A stretch of DNA of 41,972 nucleotides, taken from contig JAPLFX010000026.1 in the NCBI GenBank assembly GCA_026390445.1, positions 1-41,972 on the forward strand, given 5' to 3'. A model generated the notes under the pieces. It worked only from the letters and a program-made list of their open reading frames with translations. It was not told the DNA's origin and did no database searches. Of this stretch, positions 17,336-28,329 are shown piece after piece (positions within the stretch are counted from its first letter, which is position 1; each line of letters starts with the position of its first letter). The position numbers were made by a program, and so were the translations under genes. This DNA is from Pseudomonadota bacterium. GTDB lineage: Bacteria; Bdellovibrionota_B; Oligoflexia; Oligoflexales; CAIYRB01.

Positions 17336-18727
17336 ATGTTGAAGCTGTGGGTCGCTTTATTTATTTTGGGCAACTTGTTTGGCCGGGCACTTAGCTCATG
17401 GGAGCTTATCTACTGGATGGAGCATCCGGCGGCTCGCCGCCTCTGTGTTGGCCTGGCGCTGGTTCTTAGTCGGGTTTGGCAGGTGTCCTGGTTGAGACCT
17501 TGGTGCGGTATCTTTCTAGGGATTTTCGCCTTCATTTGGGGGTTTGCGCATGCAGGGCCAGCGCTTTCTTTGAGTCTGTCCGAAGCGCAGATCGTCATGG
17601 TGTCGGTTAATGACGGCAGTCCAGGGCCGGTATTGCTGCGCTCTGGGGGCCTGGTTTTCGAAAGCTATGGTCGGCGCGTCCAAGGTGCCGTCGGCCGTGG
17701 CGTCTTGGCCGCGCCCGATGCACCTCGACTCTTTTCGCGGCTGAGCTCACATTTTAGTTTAGTGAGCGGGCAGCTTTCGGAGCTTGGCCCGGCGCTGGCT
17801 CTGGCCGCTAAGGGGCGGGAGACTTTGCGCGAGGTCCGAAAATGGCGCGAGGCGGTGCCCAGAGGTTGGCTCGGGGCGATTTTGTTAGGTGATAAGCGGG
17901 ATTTGTCGCCGGCAATTAAAGCAGCGTTTAAATTGATTGGCGTTTATCATTTGCTAATTGTCAGCGGACTTCACGTGACATTGATGGTGTCTCTTTGGTC
18001 CTTGCTGTTCCGCATCCCGCTGCATGTGGCCTATGCTATCAGACTGATTCCCAATTCAGTGTGGCCCGAGGTCACGGCCCTTGCCCGCATTGTGGCGGCA
18101 GTTGTCAGCTTGATCTACCTGGTGATGGCCGGCATGCCTGTTCCTGCCCAGCGCGCGACTTTTTTGTTTGTCTGGTATCAGTGCGGCTGCGTGTTTATCG
18201 GTGCCATGCCTTTGCCGACCCGCATGCTCCTCGGAGCCGCCCTGCAAACCCTGATCTTCCCAATTGGCTTTGTCAGCGAGGCGACGTTGGTGACTTGGGG
18301 AGCCTATTTGCTGGTGGTCCACGTCGGTCACGCGGAGTGGAAGCGGGGATTTGGACGTGGCCTGAGGCTGACACTGGGCCTGCAGCTTAGGCTGATGCTT
18401 TTGGTCTTTGGGGTCTTTGGTCAGGTCAGTTTTATCGGGTTGGTCGCTAACCTCTGTTTGGTACCGCTCCTTGGATTGCTCCTCGCGACTGGCTTATTGG
18501 TCGTCTTTTTACCAGGCCTACCTGGACGTGCGTTGCTCTTGGCATTTCATGCAACTTTCTCCGAATGCGTTCGTCATGTAGCAGGCCTGACCGTGCGCTT
18601 CCCCTGGCTGGCGCCTGAAGCCGCAGCCCTTCCCGAGTGGCTTCGCCCACTCGCCTTGTTGATTAGCGCAATGTTGCTACTCAACGCCTGTCGAGATTTG
18701 TCGATAAGGCGTTATGATCTGCAATGA
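17336..18727 (+). CDS. comEC: ComEC/Rec2-family competence membrane protein, short form
   Basis: The 463-residue product has the ComEC competence domain, a polytopic core that in known systems forms the inner-membrane channel for single-stranded DNA uptake. GVYHLLIVSGLHVTLMVSL is the hallmark motif of the Competence domain (about 205-225), and LGDKRDLSP lies before it. About ten membrane helices are visible. The protein stops after the last helices, so the C-terminal metallo-beta-lactamase-like domain found in long ComEC proteins is missing. The N-terminal OB-fold segment (SEAQIVMVSVND, then VFESYGRRVQG) seems present but short. The frame extends to a TTG at 17297; the ATG at 17336 is preferred. 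A receiver gene follows 18 bases downstream and is likely co-transcribed. Confidence 0.8.
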   Translation: MLKLWVALFILGNLFGRALSSWELIYWMEHPAARRLCVGLALVLSRVWQVSWLRPWCGIFLGIFAFIWGFAHAGPALSLSLSEAQIVMVSVNDGSPGPVLLRSGGLVFESYGRRVQGAVGRGVLAAPDAPRLFSRLSSHFSLVSGQLSELGPALALAAKGRETLREVRKWREAVPRGWLGAILLGDKRDLSPAIKAAFKLIGVYHLLIVSGLHVTLMVSLWSLLFRIPLHVAYAIRLIPNSVWPEVTALARIVAAVVSLIYLVMAGMPVPAQRATFLFVWYQCGCVFIGAMPLPTRMLLGAALQTLIFPIGFVSEATLVTWGAYLLVVHVGHAEWKRGFGRGLRLTLGLQLRLMLLVFGVFGQVSFIGLVANLCLVPLLGLLLATGLLVVFLPGLPGRALLLAFHATFSECVRHVAGLTVRFPWLAPEAAALPEWLRPLALLISAMLLLNACRDLSIRRYDLQ

Positions 18728-18745
18728 GAGGGGAGGACGATCACC

Positions 18746-19219
18746 ATGACAAATAAACCCTGGGTCGGCAAAAGCGTACTCATCATCGATGACTCAAACG
18801 GGGTGCGCGATGAGTTAACCAAGGTCTTTACCAATGTAGGTCTGGTCGTCAAGGGCTCGGCCGCCAACGGCGTCATCGGTCTGGAGATGCTGCGTACGCT
18901 CAAGCCGGACATTGTCAGTATCGATATCATCATGCCAGAAATGGATGGAATCGAGTGCTATAGAAAGATTCAGCAGTTTTCTCCGGAAACCGTTTGCGTC
19001 ATCATTTCCTGGTTGGCCGGGGACCCGAAGATTTTGGAGAACCTAAAGGCCGTGATTCCGACTCACCTGTTTCAGGTGAAGCCGGTGACTCCGTACACTC
19101 TCGAAGCGAGATTGAAGAAAATCTATTTCCCTGAGCAGCAGGACAAGCCGCCACAGCGTCTCGTCGAGAAAGCAGACGAGGAAGACGCTTTTGACGATTT
19201 AGGAGTCAAAGTATCCTAG
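18746..19219 (+). CDS. CheY-like single-domain response regulator with acidic tail
   Basis: The 157-residue product is one receiver domain. The acidic pair is Asp15/Asp16 (VLIIDDSN), the phospho-acceptor is Asp60 (SIDIIMPEMDG), the Ser/Thr switch is Ser89 (VIISWL) and the conserved Lys is Lys112 (VKPVTP). All key residues are present, so it should accept phosphate. After the receiver is a charged tail of about 30 residues (EEDAFDDLGVKVS) and no output domain. GGAGG lies nine bases before the ATG. It is co-directional with comEC, but the partner kinase is not adjacent. It may serve the CheA encoded at 33.4 kb, which has no cheY of its own, or a non-chemotaxis pathway. Confidence 0.88.
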   Translation: MTNKPWVGKSVLIIDDSNGVRDELTKVFTNVGLVVKGSAANGVIGLEMLRTLKPDIVSIDIIMPEMDGIECYRKIQQFSPETVCVIISWLAGDPKILENLKAVIPTHLFQVKPVTPYTLEARLKKIYFPEQQDKPPQRLVEKADEEDAFDDLGVKVS

Positions 19220-19237
19220 TGTCGGGCGAGTGATCAA

Positions 19238-20335
19238 TTATGCCTGCGCTGTACGCTCAACCACCGGTGCTTGTTCGTTGGCCTCCGCTGCGCGGGTCAA
19301 GGCGACATATGCGCTTGCTGCGGTAACAACGGCTCCGAACAAGGCGACCACAAAGAAGGCGCTGTGCCAGGCCAGGCCGAGAAGAAACAGGATGACAGAT
19401 GCGGCGCCGCAGATCAGTGCGTTGACCCATAACTTGTCTTTATGCCTGATCGGAAGTTCTCCGGCGAGGACTCCATTGTTGTAGCCCTCGAGGATCACGT
19501 TTTTCTCTTTGGGTCGATAGAAGTGGCGCAGAATGGTACGCGGTCGATAAACGTAGGTTGCATACCAAAACGGTAAGTGGACCAGTTGAACCCCGGCAAC
19601 CTCGACCTCGGTACGGAAGTCAGTGAGGTAGTCAACATTTAGCTTTGATAGCTCCAGATGGTACTGTTCGACATGAAGTTTGGCTCGCCTTAGTGCTTCG
19701 TCTTCATCAACTTGAACACCGATAATGGCTAGGCCATTGCTAAATTTGAATTCGAAGAATTCGCGCGAATCGTAGGCACTCTTTTCCGTTTTTGGCTCTT
19801 GCAGCTGGCCGCGAGAAAAGGTCGAGTCGAGGGGGAAGCCGTCCCAAGCCACCTCTATCGGCTCCTTTGGCTCGTGCAGGCGTGTCATGCCCCACGATTC
19901 ACAGATGTTGTTCCGACCTGAGATGGCCCAACGATAGTTGCGCTTGAATTGACCGTGTTCAATCAGATAGTCGGTGCCGGGGTAGGAATCTAGTCGGACT
20001 CGGTGCTGACGTTGCACGAGTCCTTTCCAGACTGTGTAAACCTCCAGGGAGACCACCCAATAGGGGCGGCTTAGGCCACTGATATTTGTAATAAAGTATT
20101 CTTTTGCCGTAGCGTTCGGTTTGTGGTTGAGGCGGGTCAACCATTCCAGTACAAGCGACTTGACCTGGACCGGATTAGACGTGTTGGCAATGATGTAGTG
20201 GTCGTTAAAGATCTCCTTCTGGCCCGACTCTTTGTCGAGGCGGAAGGTCGCCGAGCAAAACGGGCACATCAGAAGGTAGTCGCTGATGTCGTACTGAGAT
20301 GGCGAGTTACATGCTGGACACGCTAATTCGTACAT
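19238..20335 (-). CDS. Zinc-ribbon membrane protein of unknown function
   Basis: The 365-residue product begins with a zinc ribbon: CPAC at 6-9 and CPFC at 24-27, two CxxC pairs. A long soluble part without a known motif follows, ending in two hydrophobic helices (about 310-330 and 333-352) and a hydrophilic tail. The start at 20335 is supported by GGAGG eight bases upstream and puts the ribbon right at the N-terminus; an open frame continues upstream to 20524, overlapping the dnaK start, and is unlikely to be used. The gene is divergent from dnaK, and its stop is 18 bases from the receiver gene's stop. I do not recognise a named family. Confidence 0.72.
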   Translation of the reverse strand: MYELACPACNSPSQYDISDYLLMCPFCSATFRLDKESGQKEIFNDHYIIANTSNPVQVKSLVLEWLTRLNHKPNATAKEYFITNISGLSRPYWVVSLEVYTVWKGLVQRQHRVRLDSYPGTDYLIEHGQFKRNYRWAISGRNNICESWGMTRLHEPKEPIEVAWDGFPLDSTFSRGQLQEPKTEKSAYDSREFFEFKFSNGLAIIGVQVDEDEALRRAKLHVEQYHLELSKLNVDYLTDFRTEVEVAGVQLVHLPFWYATYVYRPRTILRHFYRPKEKNVILEGYNNGVLAGELPIRHKDKLWVNALICGAASVILFLLGLAWHSAFFVVALFGAVVTAASAYVALTRAAEANEQAPVVERTAQA

Positions 20336-20373
20336 CGGTGGGACCTCCAGCAAATATGGTACCACGATAGCCC

Positions 20374-20401
20374 TTGACAGTCGGCGTAGCGGCATTAGGT
20401 T
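20374..20401 (+). promoter_or_regulatory. Candidate sigma-70-type promoter for dnaK
   Basis: TTGACA at 20374-20379 is a perfect -35 hexamer. Sixteen bases later, TAGGTT at 20396-20401 is a weak -10. The dnaK start is 67 bases downstream. I see no CIRCE inverted repeat and no clear heat-shock sigma consensus in this interval. Confidence 0.4.
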
Positions 20402-20468
20402 TATGAGAGACTGATGGGCTGGGCACTTTAAATTCAAAGTCAAATATATCGGCAAGATAGGAGATAGC

Positions 20469-22381
<1,913 letters not shown>

Positions 22382-22385
<4 letters not shown>

Positions 22386-23713
22386 TCAGTCAGAGTTTCT
22401 GATGGTAGACCCGACTCCCTGCTGGCGCCCTCGAGGCCCAGCGGGGAGTTTCCACTTTCTGAGGCAGGTGCGTGATCCTCGACCTTTTTGAGCTTGCGGC
22501 TGATGACACGGGTTCTGGTCTGCGCGGCGCCGATGGATTTGCCGGCCTCATCGAGCTTCTTTTGGACCTTGTCGAGTGTGTCCGCAAACGTACTGAACTC
22601 CGCCTTCACCGCTCCGAGGATTCCCCACACCTGGCTGGAGCGTTGCTGGATGGCCAGGGTGCGAAAGCCCATCTGTAGACTGTTGAGCAGGGCTGCGAGT
22701 GTGGTTGGGCCGGCGATGATCACCCGGTGGTCACGCTGGATCACTTCGACCAATGCTGGTCGGCGCGCGACCTCGGCAAACAGTCCTTCAGTGGGCAAGT
22801 ACATAATCGCAAAGTCGGTCGTTTCAGGCGGACCGACGTACTTTTCAGAGATGTCTTTGGCCGATTGCTTGATAAACGACTCAAGCTGGCGAAAGGCTTG
22901 CTCGCAGGCCTCGCCGTCAGCACGGTCCTGAGCGTCCACCAGGCGGTGGTAGGTGTCCATAGGGAATTTCGCATCGATCGGCAGCCAGATAAAGCCACTT
23001 TCCTGGCCGTCACGCCCAGGCATTTTAATGGCAAACTCGACTCGGCCGGTTCCGTCCTTTTTGGTGAGGACGTTGGTACTGAATTGTTCGGGCGATAAGA
23101 TCTGCTCAAGGAGGGCTCCAAGCTGGATCTCGCCCCAGATCCCTCTGGTCTTAACATTAGCCATCACTCGCTTGAGGTCACCGACGCCGACCGCCAGGGT
23201 CTGCATCTCACCTAGCCCCCTATGGACTTCCTCAAGGCGGTCGCTAACGTGTTTGAACGAGGCGCCAAGGCGGCGTTCCAGGGTGCCCTCGAGTTTTTCT
23301 TCGACGGTTTGGCGCATCTTCTCTAGTTTTTGGCTGTTGTCGTTTTGCATCGCTGCGAGCTGGCGCTCTACCGTGAGGCGGAGCTCGCCCATTCGGGTGC
23401 TGCTTTCTTGCCTTGAGTTTTGTGCGTCACCCGCGACTTGAATGCGAATGGCGTCAAGCTGGGACCTAAGTTCCCCTAAGGTTGCGCTTGTTTCACGCCG
23501 AGATAGGGCAGCATCGCCGGCAATTTGCGCGCGGATGGCGTCGAGCCTCAGAGCAAGCTCCTGACGGCTGTCGCGGGCCGCCTCAAGCCCCTCACGGCGG
23601 GCGGTGGCCAGATCTTCGCGTAGGGGGTTGTTTCGCGAGCGAAGCAACAAGTAGATGAGGATACCCAAAGAGGCAAAGGCCAGGACTAGCTGCGAAACCA
23701 ACAATACTTCCAT
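22382..23713 (-). CDS. rmuC: DNA recombination protein RmuC
   Basis: The 443-residue product has an N-terminal membrane helix (about 4-24). A coiled coil (about 30-165) follows with two near-repeated units, [20 protein letters not shown] and [20 protein letters not shown], both ending in GELR. The RmuC nuclease-like domain then starts with [24 protein letters not shown], the family signature, and includes WLPIDAKFP and [12 protein letters not shown]. RmuC limits inversions and other rearrangements in E. coli; its substrate is unclear. GAGATGG lies before the ATG. It follows the uracil-glycosylase-like gene by 18 bases, so the two probably share a transcript. The extra repeat makes the coiled coil slightly longer than in the basic form. 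Confidence 0.93.
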
Positions 23714-23731
23714 GAGTCGACCATCTCGTGA

Positions 23732-24229
23732 TTAAGAGTGATGCGGGACAAGTCCGAGGCAACGCATTCCCAGCTGCAGATCGACCCAGGCCTGTCGCTT
23801 ATCCGTGGGCTGGCGAATCAAGGTACTTGGGTGGGAGATTGGTAAAAGGCCGAGGCTGACCTTAGGATGCGCGATGATCGTACCCCTGGAGTTGACCCAT
23901 GCCGCGGGGTCCAAGCCCATAGCCTGCCCGGCTCCAGCACCAAGGACGAGGACTAGCTCGGTGGCGACCTTCTCCCACGTCGCCGCAGCAAGCTGTCCTT
24001 CGGCAATGAGACATTGCTCCTGGGCTAGTCCCATGGCGGCGAGCATTTTGTCCAAAAGGCCGCGTTCTTCAATGGCTAGTACGGTATCACTGACGGCTAA
24101 GAGGCGCACCGGGCTTGTCGGCTGGCGTGTTTGGTCGTCAGGAGTGACCGACGAACTTGGCCACGGATAAGCGAAACCTCGCTCCTCCAGCCAGATGAAA
24201 TAGCTTTGCCAAGATTCATGGTTCTGCAT
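23732..24229 (-). CDS. Degenerate uracil-DNA-glycosylase-like protein
   Basis: The 165-residue product resembles the C-terminal half of family 4 uracil-DNA glycosylases. RGLLDKMLAAMGL at 56-68 corresponds to the family's GxxLDxML helix, LVLVLGAGAGQAMGL at about 91-105 to the VxLGxxAxxxLL strand, and SHPSTLIRQPTDKRQAWVDL at 132-151 to the family's HPxxLLRxPxxKRxAWxDL segment. The N-terminal iron-sulfur cysteines and the GEAPG catalytic loop are not visible; the corresponding place reads LLAVSDTVLAIEE. I therefore expect no normal glycosylase activity. It precedes rmuC by 18 bases, and the pair suggests a DNA-related function. An AAAGG lies before the ATG. The assignment depends on three short motifs. 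Confidence 0.55.
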   Translation of the reverse strand: MQNHESWQSYFIWLEERGFAYPWPSSSVTPDDQTRQPTSPVRLLAVSDTVLAIEERGLLDKMLAAMGLAQEQCLIAEGQLAAATWEKVATELVLVLGAGAGQAMGLDPAAWVNSRGTIIAHPKVSLGLLPISHPSTLIRQPTDKRQAWVDLQLGMRCLGLVPHHS

Positions 24230-24304
24230 CTCTACCTTTGCACCGCTAGGTTGCCTTCTAGCTTGTATAGCAAAAGGAACGCGGAGCGGCGATAGAGGAC
24301 GACC

Positions 24305-25840
24305 TTATGATGCCAGGCGTGGGCGGTGCCTACGGTTCATGACTTCCTGCGTGCAGTGGTGCGCCTCGGTGGCACACTTTTCAGCTGGTGCACCTAGTTG
24401 ACCAGCGCGCCGGTAGAGGAGAGCGGCCTTGACCCACTGGTTGGATTTTGCATAGGCCTGGGCTAGGAGCAGGATCGATTGGGCATTCGTGCCATCATGG
24501 GACAGGGCCTTGCCTAGGGCCTGAATCGCTTCGGCAATTTGTCCCAGGGCAATGAAGGTTTCGCCAATATTATTAAAAGCTTCAACTGTGGGTGCGACGA
24601 TCGAAATGCGCTCGAGGACGGCGAGCGCGCCGGTCATATCCTTGCGCTTAACCATGATTGAGGCGCGAATGCGCAAGGCATGAAGAAGGTTAGGGTCTTC
24701 AGCAAGAAGCTCGTCTGCTACGGCAAGGGCCTCATCATCCCGAGCCTGTTTGACATAAAAAATTGCCAGCAGGATCACCGCGTCAAGACGATCCGGATGG
24801 GCCGTGCGTTCATCTTTGAGCAGTAGTTCGATTTTACGGGCTTCGTTTGCTGCGAGGGCATAGCGCATCGCTGACTCGAGGGCTTTGGTCGCCGTCGGAT
24901 GATAGCGCCTGACACGCTTGAAATAGTACAACGCCTTGTCGAGGTTGCCCGCCAAAGCATAGGCGTGGCCCATGCCCATCAAGGCTTCCAGGTGTTTGGC
25001 GTTTTCTTGCAGCGCCACCCGGTAGTGGGCCACGGCTTCCATCGGCTGGCCTTCCTTGAGCAAGAGTTTAGCAATGTGGATCTGCCGATTTGGCTGCTTT
25101 GGGTTGATCTCTAACTCATGTTGCATGGCATCGATCGCCTCGACCGGACGGTTATGCTTGATGAAGATGTCCGCGATGGCGCCATAGCTCTTATGATAGC
25201 TGCTGTTATTTTTAATCGACTCGCTAAGGGTCGCTATCGCCTCTTCGTGACGATTTAACTTGTCGAGGCTGAGGGATTTACCATGAATAGCCCGAGCACT
25301 CAGGGCATCCAAGGCCAAGGCCGCGTCAAAACCTTTTAGCGCCTCGCCATAGTTATTCTCAAGGTAAAGGCGTTCAGCTTTGCGCAGGGTTTTTAGCAGC
25401 GGCGTGGGCGAGTAGTATTTGTTCAGCGTCTTAATGACTTTCTTTTCTAAGTCATTGGCTTGAAAGGGCTTTAATAGGTAGTCCTCAGCACCCATATCAG
25501 CAGCCTTAACGATCTCTTCTTTACTCGCTTCTCCGGTGACGACAATCACGGGAATGTCAGCCGCAATGGCTCGATTGCGGATATGCTCGAGTACATCAAA
25601 TCCCGAGTAATGACGCATATATAGGTCTAGGATCATCAGGTCTATGGGGCGCTTGTTCAGAATCTTAAGGGCCTCTTCACCATCGAAACACTCGATGATT
25701 TCCGTAAAACCCATGGCGGCAACGACCCGCTTGATCCCCTTACGGATCGGGTCATGGTCATCGACGATCATGATCGTCAGACTGGCAGGATTAAAAAGAA
25801 ACTCGTTGCTCACGAATAGGTTACCCCCAGCCATTGGCAT
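24305..25840 (-). CDS. Response regulator with TPR output domain
   Basis: The 511-residue product has a receiver at about 22-140: Asp27/Asp28 (IVDDHD), phospho-acceptor Asp72 (LDLYM), Thr102 (VVTGEAS) and Lys124 (LLKPFQ) are all present. The rest, about residues 150-500, is a series of TPR units, for example FDAALALDALSARAIHGKSL, AIDAMQHELEINPKQPNRQI and NIGETFIALGQIAEAIQALG. There is no DNA-binding or enzyme domain, so phosphorylation probably controls protein contacts. Receiver-TPR proteins are common in delta-proteobacteria-like lineages. The true start is unclear among ATG 25840, ATG 25834 and GTG 25813; the last has a G-rich stretch before it. It is third in the operon after rny and the TPR gene, 25 bases from the TPR stop. 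Confidence 0.85.
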   Translation of the reverse strand: MPMAGGNLFVSNEFLFNPASLTIMIVDDHDPIRKGIKRVVAAMGFTEIIECFDGEEALKILNKRPIDLMILDLYMRHYSGFDVLEHIRNRAIAADIPVIVVTGEASKEEIVKAADMGAEDYLLKPFQANDLEKKVIKTLNKYYSPTPLLKTLRKAERLYLENNYGEALKGFDAALALDALSARAIHGKSLSLDKLNRHEEAIATLSESIKNNSSYHKSYGAIADIFIKHNRPVEAIDAMQHELEINPKQPNRQIHIAKLLLKEGQPMEAVAHYRVALQENAKHLEALMGMGHAYALAGNLDKALYYFKRVRRYHPTATKALESAMRYALAANEARKIELLLKDERTAHPDRLDAVILLAIFYVKQARDDEALAVADELLAEDPNLLHALRIRASIMVKRKDMTGALAVLERISIVAPTVEAFNNIGETFIALGQIAEAIQALGKALSHDGTNAQSILLLAQAYAKSNQWVKAALLYRRAGQLGAPAEKCATEAHHCTQEVMNRRHRPRLAS

Positions 25841-25865
25841 CGGCAGATGCGGCCATGGAGTTTAG

Positions 25866-26618
25866 CTATTGTGATTTTTCGTGGCCGGACCGGACTGCTT
25901 CCGCCGGCGGCCAAGCCCGGGCAAGCTTCAAGTAGGCCCGAGATGCCAGGTCATCCGGCGATAATTGCTGGGCTTTTTCCCAATGTTTGCGAGCGAGCTC
26001 GCGGCGCCCTAACTTGTAGTAAAGGATCCCCAGCCACGTGTGGCCGCTGGCCAAGTCCGGGCAAATCTTGACGATTTCTTCGCACTCCTGCTTGGCTTTA
26101 TCGGTTTGACCGGTGCGGACGTAGAGCTTCACCAAGGCGAGTTTGACGTCGGGCATGCGTTCGAACAGCGATAACGCCTTGCGGTACTCAAGAATAGCCT
26201 CACTGAGCATGCCACTTTCTTCGTAGGACTGGCCGCTTTGGGCGTGATGATTGGCGAGGCGACCGAGGACCAAGCCGGGTTGCTTTTTCTTGCCACCGAC
26301 CTGTTGGTCGAGCTTGGTAAAGATGGCTTGGGCTTCCTCGTAGCGGCTGAGGTCACACAAAGTCGCGGCTAAGTTGAGTGCTGCCTCGACATACTCCCCG
26401 TTGAGGCTGAGTGCTTTGTGGAACTCTTTGAGGGCTTCAACAAACTTCGACTGTTGGTGGAAGGTCACGCCAAGCAGGTTGTGTATATTCGCCAGCGGGC
26501 CATGATCGGCGAGCGTGGCGCGCAACAGCTTTTCGGCGGCATCGTAGCGATGCACACTGAGGTAGAGGTCGACCTTTTTACGAATCTCGTTAAGTTCGGC
26601 GCGGTTGGGTTGACTCAT
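25866..26618 (-). CDS. TPR protein co-transcribed with RNase Y
   Basis: The 250-residue product consists of TPR units: HNLLGVTFHQQSKFVEALKEFHKALSLN (about 46-73), NLAATLCDLSRYEEAQAIFTKL, AILEYRKALSLFERMPDVKLALVKLYV and LGILYYKLGRRELARKHWEKAQQLSP. No signal peptide is seen, so it is likely cytoplasmic. Its start overlaps the stop of rny by four bases (ATGA), so translation is coupled, and the receiver/TPR gene follows 25 bases later. This suggests a scaffold for the RNase Y complex or for the response regulator; that is inferred from position only. Confidence 0.8.
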   Translation of the reverse strand: MSQPNRAELNEIRKKVDLYLSVHRYDAAEKLLRATLADHGPLANIHNLLGVTFHQQSKFVEALKEFHKALSLNGEYVEAALNLAATLCDLSRYEEAQAIFTKLDQQVGGKKKQPGLVLGRLANHHAQSGQSYEESGMLSEAILEYRKALSLFERMPDVKLALVKLYVRTGQTDKAKQECEEIVKICPDLASGHTWLGILYYKLGRRELARKHWEKAQQLSPDDLASRAYLKLARAWPPAEAVRSGHEKSQ

Positions 26619-28177
26619 GCGACGGCTGTAGCCTCAAAGCGCCGTGAGACAAGGATCTTAATCTCGCCAGGAAAAGCGACCTCTTCCTGGATTTTTTTGG
26701 CGATGCTTTGCGATAAAAGCTCCATATCGTTCTCTTGCACCCTTTTGTGACTGACTTCGACGTGGACCTCGCGGGCGCCGTTCATGATGGAAAGACTGAC
26801 GATTCCAGGAAAACTGCGGACGCAATGTTCGATTCCTGACATCCGAGTTTGATAACCCTCCTCTAGATTCACCCGAGCCCCCGGGCGGGCCCCTGAAAGG
26901 GTGTCTGCCGAGCGCAGCACATAGGCCAAGGGGGTTTCAACGAGCAGATCGCTATGGTGAGACATGACCGTGTCGCAAATCATGCGCCGCTCGCCAAAGC
27001 GATCAGCATAGTCGCCGCTGATGACGGCATGACTGCCTTCAATCCGGTAGTCGATGGCCTTGCCGATATCGTGAAGTAGTCCGACGCGCTTGGCCGCATC
27101 CGCATCGACGCCGAGCTCACTGGCGATGATGCCGGCTAGCTTGGCAACTTCGACGGTATGGTACCACTGGTTTTGCCGGTAGCTGGTCCGCCAGTTGAGG
27201 TAACCGACGAGGCGTTGAATTTCCGGATGGATACCTTCTAGTTGAACTTCCCGAACCGCTTGACGGCCCAATGTTACCGCTTGCTGTTCCAGCAAAGCAC
27301 GATGTTTATCGTAAGTTATCGCGGCCTTGCCCCACCCACCAGGCCCCTTGGGCAGTAAGTCATTAAATGCAAGGCGCACCGCTTCGCGATTGATACCGGC
27401 TCCTCCGGCCAGTTTTACGATGGCCATCTGCATCGACGGATCGTTCAACACTTCGATTTCGATCTCTGCCTTTTCCTTCAGGTCGGCGATAAGCCCGACG
27501 CCTTCTTCAAGCAGCTTCTCGGCCATCTGCCGGTCGGCGAGTTCGACAAAGTTGATGGACTTTGGCCAGTAGAACTCTGGTGCGTACCTTGCCATCACCC
27601 GAGTCATCGTGCGTTGAGCCAGGCGTTTGTGCGATGAAGCCAGCTCATCGTCGAGATTTTTCAGCTGCTTTTGGCACTCGCGTTGCCGCGATTCGATCAA
27701 GTTCGTTTGGATGCTCTTACTAACAGCGACGGCGTCGACGTTGGCCAGACTTTCTAACTTTTGCTTCAACTGGGAGCGTAGATCCTGGACCTCAGCTAGT
27801 TTTGCTTCGTGAGCCTGACGCAGTTGGCTGACTTTTTGCTCGTGGACCTCCATCTCTTTAGTCAGTTTTTGCAGGTGGTTTTCTTCGAGCGCTAGCGAGC
27901 GTTCCTGAGCGATATGGTCTTCTTCAGTGATCTTCATGTCTTCTTGCCGCTCTTTGATGTCGGCGTCGAGCTGTTCGATCATTAGCTGATGCTCGTCCTC
28001 CAGCCTTTCCGCTTCATTCTTGCGTCGCTCAACCGCCTGGCTGCGTGCGTCGGCTAGAATGTCATCGTGCTGGCGCTGGTGATCGGCGCGAAGGCGCTTT
28101 GGCAGTGCGTGGTAGACGACGAAAAACAGTAGGTAACCAACACCGATAGCGGCGATTGCTAGCAACAAATAGGGCAT
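26615..28177 (-). CDS. rny: Ribonuclease Y
   Basis: The 520-residue product has the full RNase Y architecture. A membrane helix lies at about 4-22, and a long coiled coil at about 30-200. A KH RNA-binding domain follows near 225-285, including the KH-like GGAGINREAVRLAF (about 260-273). An HD domain with VGLLHDIGKAIDYRIEGSHAVI at about 356-377 carries the metal-binding His-Asp pair. The family acts as an endonuclease starting mRNA decay, tethered to the membrane. AAGGAG lies about nine bases before the ATG. It heads a leftward operon with two TPR proteins. RNase Y is frequent in Firmicutes and in some delta-proteobacteria and Bdellovibrio relatives, and absent from E. coli. Confidence 0.95.
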   Translation of the reverse strand: MPYLLLAIAAIGVGYLLFFVVYHALPKRLRADHQRQHDDILADARSQAVERRKNEAERLEDEHQLMIEQLDADIKERQEDMKITEEDHIAQERSLALEENHLQKLTKEMEVHEQKVSQLRQAHEAKLAEVQDLRSQLKQKLESLANVDAVAVSKSIQTNLIESRQRECQKQLKNLDDELASSHKRLAQRTMTRVMARYAPEFYWPKSINFVELADRQMAEKLLEEGVGLIADLKEKAEIEIEVLNDPSMQMAIVKLAGGAGINREAVRLAFNDLLPKGPGGWGKAAITYDKHRALLEQQAVTLGRQAVREVQLEGIHPEIQRLVGYLNWRTSYRQNQWYHTVEVAKLAGIIASELGVDADAAKRVGLLHDIGKAIDYRIEGSHAVISGDYADRFGERRMICDTVMSHHSDLLVETPLAYVLRSADTLSGARPGARVNLEEGYQTRMSGIEHCVRSFPGIVSLSIMNGAREVHVEVSHKRVQENDMELLSQSIAKKIQEEVAFPGEIKILVSRRFEATAVA

Positions 28178-28329
28178 AGGCGGAAACTCCTTGAAGGCTA
28201 ATCGAGCTGGTGTCCCGAGCGTCGTGTGCTCTGGGTGGCAGCCCGTATCGTACCGTAATACAATATACTGCGGTTACTTGTCCTGGGGATGTCATTTGAC
28301 GCCCCGCTTTCAGCTTTTGTGGGGACCTC

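Noticed and set aside
20336-20468. CIRCE heat-shock operator before dnaK
   Set aside because: I looked for TTAGCACTC-N9-GAGTGCTAA and found no match in the gap.
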